Source of the DNA: CAYPOY01 sp964412395 | GTDB taxonomy: Bacteria > Chloroflexota > Anaerolineae > B4-G1 | DNA length: 13,226 nucleotides | Direction: 5' to 3' | Assembly: GCA_964412395.1 (NCBI GenBank) | Contig: CAYPOY010000128.1 | Coordinates: 1 to 13,226, forward strand | Shown: positions 1 to 5,370 of the stretch, one piece after another | Numbering within the stretch: the first letter of the stretch is position 1 | Layout: every line of letters starts with the position of its first letter | Notes under the pieces: model-generated | The model's input: the letters and a program-made list of their open reading frames with translations, nothing else | Databases searched by the model: none | What the model was told of the DNA's origin: nothing | Made by a program: the position numbers and the translations under genes

Positions 1-1347
1 ATGCGGCAGGTGAGAGACTCGTGCCAGCAACCCTTCAACGGGTAATGATGTTGCACCCTTGAAAAACACGTCCCGCACTAAAGCGTGCCTGAGTGCAGGA
101 GGTCTAACCGAGAGGCTCTGTTGACCAACATCTAAAACAACCCCATCGGCAGCCAATTTGGTAACAGCATTTCTAACCTCGACCAACCTCAAGTTCAACT
201 CGTCGGCTACCACATCCATAGGCATGCCTGAGTCACCGCCAATGGAAAAAGCTGCCAGTATTTCGCCTGTCTCTCGTCCAACTACAGGCTCAAAAGATCT
301 CAGAACATCACGGCTGAGCGCATCACCCAGAGCAACCTCATGAACCCCACCCTGCAGACAAAGATGAGCCAGCGTAACTGCCAATCCAGGGCGACCCTCA
401 ACCTGATCTACAAGTTCACGGATGAGTCGATTCGGGCCATGAATACCTGTAGCTTTTATCACTTCCACGATTTCATCTCGGGTGAGTAATTCGAGACTAT
501 GCACACGCGACTCTGGAATGGTAAGCCTCTGCTTTATCGCCTCTTTGTTACTAGGCCAACAACTCGCTAGAATTGAGAACTCCTTACCAATGATCTCTCG
601 AATCTGTCCCAGATCTTTCAGGAGTTTCAAGAATAACTGCGCGTCATCGACTATGAGTGCCTTGGGTTGCTCAGATCTGATAGCAGCCGCAATTTCTCCA
701 CGATCCTCACTTGCGACGAAAAGCCCTCCCCCCTCCAAAGCCAATTTACGCAATAGAAAAGTTTTCCCCGAGCCTGGTTGGCCCACCAAAAGCCTATCAC
801 CGCGCCCTTGGCAAAGCCAAAGAAGATCAGCGTCGCAGCCAACCAATGTGTGAGTGAGTAACGGTCGCTCTGAAAGCGGGACAACTGAGAGAGCAGAAGG
901 GTTACCTGTGAGGTTGAGTAACTCCAAACACCACTTAGGACTACGATATAGAAGGTTTGCCACCCCCTCTTGGGTACACACACCGACAATTGTGAACCCG
1001 AGTTCATCTGCACGTCTATGTAGATTGTTGATTCGCCTTGGCGTGAGGTGCTGCGAGGTTGCAAGCACAACTTTGCGCCGCGTCTTGCCATTTTTCAAAT
1101 AGGATTTCAGATTTCGCGTAAGGTTGCCAATAACTTTCTTGCTAGTCGTAGAAACCAGTGGAAAAGGCTCACCCTTACCATCCGCGATTGCCCCATCCAT
1201 ACCTGAATCGGCACCACCGGGAATAGGAACCAAAGTGGGATACCACGCGCGTAACAAGTCGGCAGCGCATTGTTCGAAGAGTTCGGGGTCTAGATTGCCT
1301 TCCTCTAGACGAGCAATTATTTGACGATAAAACGTATCGCGGATCAT
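1..1347 (-). CDS. REase-like/STAND NTPase, putative defence protein (C-terminus off left edge)
   Basis: An open frame of 449 codons runs from an ATG at 1345-1347 to the left edge without a stop, so the C-terminus is missing. Residues about 20-150 resemble a PD-(D/E)xK (Mrr-like) nuclease domain: G44-G45-A-D47-S-G-M-D51-G is followed by a hydrophobic strand ending in STTSKK (66-71), where such enzymes usually have E/Q-x-K. A P-loop NTPase follows: Walker A GQPGSGKT (189-196), Walker B ALIVDDAQ (230-237), a sensor-like strand FSILASCW (257-264) and the STAND-typical GRPG element (318-321). Residues about 357-430 look like a winged helix. The missing part would be expected to hold a repeat or sensor region. 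STAND proteins with nuclease effectors act in anti-phage defence (Avs-like systems); that role is inferred here. A weak AGG precedes the start. The gene lies just downstream of a reverse-transcriptase remnant. Confidence 0.8.
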   Translation of the reverse strand, partial: MIRDTFYRQIIARLEEGNLDPELFEQCAADLLRAWYPTLVPIPGGADSGMDGAIADGKGEPFPLVSTTSKKVIGNLTRNLKSYLKNGKTRRKVVLATSQHLTPRRINNLHRRADELGFTIVGVCTQEGVANLLYRSPKWCLELLNLTGNPSALSVVPLSERPLLTHTLVGCDADLLWLCQGRGDRLLVGQPGSGKTFLLRKLALEGGGLFVASEDRGEIAAAIRSEQPKALIVDDAQLFLKLLKDLGQIREIIGKEFSILASCWPSNKEAIKQRLTIPESRVHSLELLTRDEIVEVIKATGIHGPNRLIRELVDQVEGRPGLAVTLAHLCLQGGVHEVALGDALSRDVLRSFEPVVGRETGEILAAFSIGGDSGMPMDVVADELNLRLVEVRNAVTKLAADGVVLDVGQQSLSVRPPALRHALVRDVFFKGATSLPVEGLLARVSHLPH

Positions 1348-1362
1348 CCTGTACCTACACCT

Positions 1363-1600
1363 TCACTTGTGCCATATGTTGGGGCCGCCATCGTGGTAGG
1401 ACTGCCAGTTACCCAACAGCCCCCGCACAGAACCCGGCATGTAGTAGTTGTAATACCCCCCGAAGTTTGGCGTTCAGCCGCTCGAACAGTACCCTCAGCC
1501 CCAGCCGCTTGCCAGGAACCTCGTAGAACCGTCCGGCAGGTGATGCGCTCGTGGGTGATGGTGCGCCCCACGTCGTGGACGTTGCCGCGTCGAGGGGCAA
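1363..1600 (-). pseudogene. Remnant of a group II intron reverse transcriptase (C-terminal end, frameshifted)
   Basis: On the minus strand one frame reads ...GRFYEVPGKRLGL then LFERLNAKLRG. After a run of six G (fwd C run at 1456-1461) the adjacent frame continues YYNYYMPGSVRGLLGNW and stops at 1363-1365. Removing one G would join the two as RLNAKLRGYYNYY, the conserved C-terminal signature of many group II intron-encoded maturases/reverse transcriptases. No reverse transcriptase catalytic motif (YADD) or upstream domains are present, and the other frames up to about 1695 are not recognisable, so only a decayed tail remains. It ends 15 bp before the start codon of the STAND gene. I saw no convincing intron domain V. 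The call rests on one short motif and is moderate. Confidence 0.45.
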
Positions 1601-1704
1601 TCTTCCCAGCCGGTACGGTTTCGAGCGAACGGATCGCAGAGCGACTTGTTAGCTGGCTTGATGGTCGCTCCATACAACTTACCCAAGTACAAACCCGTTG
1701 TTAC

Positions 1705-2084
1705 TCACCATTCGCGTAATCGCGATAGACTTTCTCGAATTAAGGCCATATATGGTGGTTTAATGCCCTAGCTGACTTATCGTCACTAGGAGCAGTTCGT
1801 TGATTGGACTACCCCCACATCTGGGAAAAAGCTGCCGATTTTCCCCACATCTGGGGGTGTCTTGGCTCACTATTTCGGGCCCGATTGGCCCGATGTGATG
1901 ATTAGTCAGCCAGGGGGTTTAATGCGTGACTGACCCTAAATGTGGCAGTTGAACTAAAGCGCGATTTTATGGGCCAGTATCGCCATTACTGAGAAGTCCA
2001 TATTTACTGGATCGCGATTGACTTACCCCCATATATGCCGGTCAAAGAATTGACGAAAGTATGTTTGGATTACGCGAATGGTGA
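1705..2084. mobile_element. MITE-like element with terminal inverted repeats and 8-bp target duplication
   Basis: The ends are a perfect 17-bp inverted repeat, TCACCATTCGCGTAATC at 1705-1721 and its reverse complement at 2068-2084. Similarity continues inward imperfectly (an ACTTTC block, then a CATATATGG block about 40-50 bp from each end). It is flanked by identical 8-bp direct repeats GTTGTTAC at 1697-1704 and 2085-2092, as expected for a target-site duplication. The 380-bp interior has no plausible transposase, so this would be a non-autonomous element moved in trans. The right-hand duplication contains the stop codon (2089-2091) of the AlbA_2 gene, so the insertion lies immediately 3' of that gene. 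I cannot assign a transposase family; 8-bp duplications occur in several IS families. Confidence 0.75.
1813..1856. repeat. Tandem pair of small hairpins inside the MITE
   Basis: The 13-mer CCCCACATCTGGG occurs at 1813-1825 and again at 1843-1855, exactly 30 bp apart. Each copy is a small hairpin (CCCA or CCCCA, loop CATC, TGGG or TGGGG). They may be subterminal or internal binding sites of the element or an RNA structure; nothing in the sequence decides this. Confidence 0.55.
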
Positions 2085-2088
2085 GTTG

Positions 2089-3022
2089 TTACTTCTCATA
2101 AACGAATTGACTAATGCTGTGGATGAAATCGAAGTTATCGCTTCTTATGTGAAGCTTTTCTCGCCAAAGGTCGTCTCTACTGGCTCTTTCTATTCCAGTT
2201 TCCCGACGCACCGGATATGTATATCGTCCCTTCTTGTCACACACTGGTACGATTGTACTAGCTTGAGGCACAGCTATCACAAGGCATATTTTCTCTGTAC
2301 CCGATTCATCCTCTAGAAGGACTTGATGAAAGTATACAATATCACGGCCATACTCAATATGAGATGCAATGACCTTGCGCGTGAAGTCTAGTCGCCGTTC
2401 TACGTCTACTAAGGCATCTCCAATTCCCACGACTTTTCGCGGAGCATCAGAAATTCCAATGATAAGCACACCCCCATTGGCATTGGCAAAACTGGCCACA
2501 TCCTCTGAAAATTCCACTTTGGCTTCGTCCTTCTTTTCGCCTTTCTTGATGTGCCACATTTTTAGAGACTGCTTAAAGTCCCATAACTGTATTTCCGTTT
2601 TTCTTACACTTATTGCCTTTTCGATAAACTCTTTCCAGAACCTATCACTTCGCATTAGGTCCCTCTGCTCAAGGCACTTGTCGATGTCAATAAGAATGTT
2701 CCTCAGCGAATTACGGATAAACTCGAAAAATGTAGCACACTCACCGAGTGCCTCGTGGCATGTTTGTTGCATTACTCGGCTTGATGAGACCTTAACTTCT
2801 GCACCGTATGCCATATCTTCGGGATCAATGCTGCTGTAGATCTCGTACTCGACTTCCCTGCGTACTGCATCTAAAGTATAGGTTGGAACTGCTCCCCCTC
2901 GAAATAGACCAAATACAATTTCGCTCAGCCTCCTGATCATCTGAGGTTCTTCCGGCTCAACAGTCTTGGCGTCAATGTGTATCCACCTATCCGAACGTCT
3001 AGTGGAGCCCCATACTCTGTAG
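2089..3022 (-). CDS. AlbA_2 (Schlafen-type) domain protein, C-terminal part, 5' end lost in gap
   Basis: The frame is open from the gap edge to a TAA at 2089-2091. An internal ATG at 2938-2940 would give 283 residues, but 27 further sense codons upstream (containing GSTRRSDRW) read on into the gap, so the true start is probably upstream. Numbered from that ATG, residues about 115-260 form an AlbA_2 domain: TEIQLWDFKQS (115-125), then DVASFANANGGVLIIGI (147-163), VVGIGD (170-175), and a final strand YTYPVRRETGIERASRDDL. Proteins with this domain are linked to nucleic-acid binding, RNA cleavage (Schlafen), transcriptional regulation or defence; the exact role here is unknown. The segment before it is charged and helical-looking. 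The stop lies inside the target duplication of the MITE. Most likely it is the same gene as 3033-3418. Confidence 0.7.
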
Positions 3023-3032
3023 NNNNNNNNNN
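3023..3032. other. Assembly gap (10 N)
   Basis: Ten N bases separate two minus-strand open segments. Taken literally, 10 bases would put the two segments out of frame, but runs of exactly 10 N are often placeholders of unknown length, so a single intact gene across the gap is plausible. Confidence 0.95.
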
Positions 3033-3418
3033 CTCACATAATCGAGTAGAACGTCGATCTCACTTGTATGGCTCTCTGCAAAATCCTTTAGAATATTCAG
3101 AAGTTCATCGTATGAACCTGGGAAGCTCGTTCTCAGTATACTCGAACCTTGCTTCAGTTTCTGTGCCGCTGCTAGCGTCTGTTCGGTTCTCCTTTGTAGT
3201 TCATGAAGACCGTCTTCCCTCTTGAATATCCACCAGTGAATTCTATCTAGGCCTACTTCTCGCCCAAAATCGGTGAGTTCAGGCTGCGTAAGGTCTTCCG
3301 TGTCCTTCCTGGTAAAGCTTCTCGCCTCCATCTCGTTGTCGGCCTTCAACAAATACCAGTGTATCTGTCCGAGCTTCAGCGTATGGACAGAGAATAACAT
3401 CCCTTGCATTTCGCTCAT
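3033..3418 (-). CDS. N-terminal part of the AlbA_2 gene (3' end lost in gap)
   Basis: The frame starts at ATG 3416-3418 and stays open to the gap, giving 128 complete codons. An AGGA lies about 11 bp upstream of the ATG; an alternative ATG is at residue 4. I do not recognise the fold. The sequence has two similar short segments, IHWYLLK (residues 19-25) and IHWWIFK (60-66), each followed by a charged stretch, suggesting an internal duplication. The second half is helical-looking and ends ...EIDVLLDYV at the gap. The base composition matches the AlbA_2 part on the other side of the gap and differs from the GC-rich fdrA next door, which supports one gene of roughly 440 residues. Confidence 0.6.
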
Positions 3419-3494
3419 TACCCAATCATCCTATACAGCTTCTTGCGTATTAACCGGGTTGCGATAAGGCCAGATAACAAGTGCTATCCCTCAA

Positions 3495-5075
3495 CTACCC
3501 CACAACAAACCCCGCCAGCCGCGCCGCCGCCGCGTTGCAACCGCAGACGACCGCCCCACCCTCCTCCAGCGCCCGCACCTGCCGGCCCAACCCCTGCGGG
3601 TCACCTTCCGTCCCCGTCACCGAGGTCACGACGATCAACTCCCGCCCCTCGTTGGCAGCGTGCTCCCGCGCACGGCGGATGGCCGGCCCCAGTTCGCCCG
3701 CCGGGTCGGGATGCGCGCCGTACCCCAGCACCACGTCGAGCAGGATCACCGCTACCTCCGGGTCGGCTGCCTCCTGCATCAGGCGACGGATGCGCAGGCC
3801 GTTATCAATCATCGGGTGGGGACGGCCTACGGTGAACTCGTCCTCCCCCAGGTCCACCGCGCAGTGGCCCTCGCGTAGAAACCAGGTTTTTTCCGAAAAA
3901 CCTGGTTTCTGGGGTCCCTGGTTTCTGGGGCCCACAGCTACGTTGGAGCGCACGTCCCCCAGAATCTCCTTCCAGATGACGAGTGCCTCGGCCGCCAGCG
4001 TCCCGCCGCTGAAGAGGCCACGCAGGTATTTCTGGCCCGGCTTCAGGCGCTTCTTCAGTTCAGCTGCCTGGGCCTCCAGGTCTACTATTTCCCGTTCGAT
4101 CACCTCGTCGGCCGAAGGGCCCTCGTATCCCTCTACCTCCGCTGCGGCCAGGTAGGCCGCCTCCTGAAGCGTGCGGGCCGGGATACCGCCGGCGGCAACG
4201 ACGGGCGCGGGGTCTCCACCCAGGAAGCAGACCACCGTGGGCTTATCGCTTCGCTTTACCTGCTCCAGCACCTGCCTGGCGATGGCCGGCGCCGGGGGCT
4301 TGGAGACCAGCAGCAAAACCCGCGTCTGGGGGTCGGCCTGGAGCGCCTCTAGCCCCGCCAGCATCGTGATGCCGCCGACCGCCTCTTTCATGTCCCGCCC
4401 GCCGGTGCCGATACCCTGGGTGATGCCGATGCCCAGTTTGGCCAGCAGCGTGCTCACCTCCTGCAAGCCGGTGCCCGCCGCCGCAACGATGCCGACTGGT
4501 CCGCGCGGCACGACGTTGGCGAACCCCAACGCCACCCCGTTGATGATCGCCGTGCCACAGTCGGCCCCCATCATCAAGAGGCCGTGCTCGGCCGCGTACT
4601 TCTTCAGGGCAATCTCATCCTCGATGCGTACGTTGTCACTGAATAGAAGGACGTGCAGGCCGTTCCGCAGCGCCTCCCACGCCTCGGCTACCGCGTACTG
4701 CCCGGCCACGGAGATGATCGCCAGGTTCGCCTTGGGATTGGCCCGCACTGCCCCCCGGATCGTGCGGGGTTGGAAGGCCAGCCCCGCTACGGCTGCCCCT
4801 GGTCGCTGTGCCAGGTGCTTCGCTGCCACCTCCAGCGCGTGGTCGGCGGCCCCCTCCGTCTCGGCCTGGACGACGACGACCAGGTCGTTGGCGCTGGCCG
4901 CTTCGATCTCCGGGAGCAGCAGCCCGGCCTCTCGCAGGATGCCCTTGTTGGCCTCGGTCGCCATCACGACGGCCGCGTCAACAACGCCGGGAAGTTGGGT
5001 TAACTCGCGGGCAGTCTCCATCAGGGTGACAGAATCGTGATACTCGCTGGGTTTGATCAGATACTTCGTGGACAA
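3495..5075 (-). CDS. fdrA: FdrA-type acyl-CoA synthetase-like protein
   Basis: 526 residues, close to the family's usual length. FdrA proteins resemble a fusion of the CoA-binding and ligase parts of succinyl-CoA synthetase and in enterobacteria occur in ureide (allantoin) catabolic clusters, where they have been linked to oxamate carbamoyltransferase activity. Visible here are a CoA-binding/Rossmann-like region (about 115-205, with MGADCGTAIING at 169-180 and GIVAAAGTGLQE at 195-206), the family motif TQGIGTGGRDM (219-229), a ligase-CoA-like segment (about 245-320) and a C-terminal region beginning GHCAVDLGEDEFTVGRPHPM (403-422). The start is TTG at 5073-5075, preceded by AGGAGG with a 5-nt spacing, which decides it. 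Residues about 381-402 are encoded by a palindromic repeat. The usual partners (allG/allH-like genes, carbamate kinase) are absent, so the substrate is unclear. Confidence 0.85.
   Translation of the reverse strand: MSTKYLIKPSEYHDSVTLMETARELTQLPGVVDAAVVMATEANKGILREAGLLLPEIEAASANDLVVVVQAETEGAADHALEVAAKHLAQRPGAAVAGLAFQPRTIRGAVRANPKANLAIISVAGQYAVAEAWEALRNGLHVLLFSDNVRIEDEIALKKYAAEHGLLMMGADCGTAIINGVALGFANVVPRGPVGIVAAAGTGLQEVSTLLAKLGIGITQGIGTGGRDMKEAVGGITMLAGLEALQADPQTRVLLLVSKPPAPAIARQVLEQVKRSDKPTVVCFLGGDPAPVVAAGGIPARTLQEAAYLAAAEVEGYEGPSADEVIEREIVDLEAQAAELKKRLKPGQKYLRGLFSGGTLAAEALVIWKEILGDVRSNVAVGPRNQGPQKPGFSEKTWFLREGHCAVDLGEDEFTVGRPHPMIDNGLRIRRLMQEAADPEVAVILLDVVLGYGAHPDPAGELGPAIRRAREHAANEGRELIVVTSVTGTEGDPQGLGRQVRALEEGGAVVCGCNAAAARLAGFVVG
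3877..3930. repeat. Palindromic repeat inside the fdrA coding sequence
   Basis: A perfect 15-bp inverted repeat, AGAAACCAGGTTTTT (3877-3891) and its complement (3896-3910), has a 4-nt loop TCCG. It is followed by a direct repeat of CCTGGTTTCTGGGG (3901-3914 and 3917-3930). It is read in frame in fdrA as part of a Pro/Gly/Lys-rich linker (residues about 379-396), between SNVA and GHCAVDLG, where I expect the family to tolerate variable length. This looks like a dispersed palindromic element that inserted without breaking the frame. Confidence 0.8.
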
Positions 5076-5080
5076 GTGGC

Positions 5081-5086
5081 CCTCCT
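5081..5086 (-). promoter_or_regulatory. Shine-Dalgarno of fdrA (decides TTG start)
   Basis: AGGAGG on the minus strand lies 5 nt before TTG 5075-5073. No ATG or GTG is better placed, so the TTG start is well supported. Confidence 0.8.
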
Positions 5087-5110
5087 GTTTTCCCTTCCAC
5101 AGATGTCACC

Positions 5111-5140
5111 AGTATATCACAAATTGACCTTGCATGCCAA
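5111..5140 (-). promoter_or_regulatory. Predicted sigma-70-type promoter of fdrA
   Basis: On the minus strand, a -35 TTGGCA (5140-5135) is followed after 18 nt by a -10 TATACT (5116-5111). Transcription would start near 5104, giving a leader of about 30 nt with the AGGAGG in place. Confidence 0.6.
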
Positions 5141-5156
5141 ATCACGTCCACCACGC

Positions 5157-5185
5157 TTGACCCCCTTCACCTTCGCCACTATAAT
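5157..5185 (+). promoter_or_regulatory. Predicted sigma-70-type promoter of the decarboxylase operon
   Basis: TTGACC (5157-5162), a 17-nt spacer and a consensus TATAAT (5180-5185). A start near 5192 gives a leader of about 180 nt that includes the palindromic repeat at 5251-5348. Confidence 0.7.
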
Positions 5186-5250
5186 GGGGCATTGTCAGCA
5201 CAGGCCTGCTTGACTGACAAAACTCCGGGTTAGTCTGGGAACAAGAAATG

Positions 5251-5348
5251 GGACGCAGATCAACGCTGATAAACGCTGATTCGCCGATTCGCTGATTCGC
5301 TGATTTTATCCGCATATGATCTGCGAAAATCTGCGTGAATCTGCGTCC
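5251..5348. repeat. Structured palindromic repeat in the operon leader
   Basis: The left arm is three 10-mers of pattern NNACGCWGAT (5251-5280), then three 8-mers TCGCYGAT (5281-5304) and a 14-nt centre (5305-5318). The right arm is three inverted 10-mers ATCTGCGNNN (5319-5348). The outermost units, GGACGCAGAT and ATCTGCGTCC, are exact complements. It has no coding role; it lies between the predicted transcription start and the ATG at 5371. Confidence 0.85.
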
Positions 5349-5370
5349 TAAGAGATTTGAGAGAGGCCCT

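Noticed and set aside
651..1091. Minus-strand open frame of 146 codons
   Set aside because: It overlaps the STAND gene in another frame and reads the P-loop region as low-meaning sequence; the frame with GQPGSGKT is clearly the coding one.
1350..1700. Group II intron domain V
   Set aside because: A GTACGGTTT string at about 1612-1620 recalls the 3' half of domain V, but no matching 5' half or GAAA-capped stem is present and it is on the wrong side of the RT tail.
1321..1719. Plus-strand open frame of 132 codons
   Set aside because: No recognisable protein; the opposite strand carries the RT signature, so this is antisense noise.
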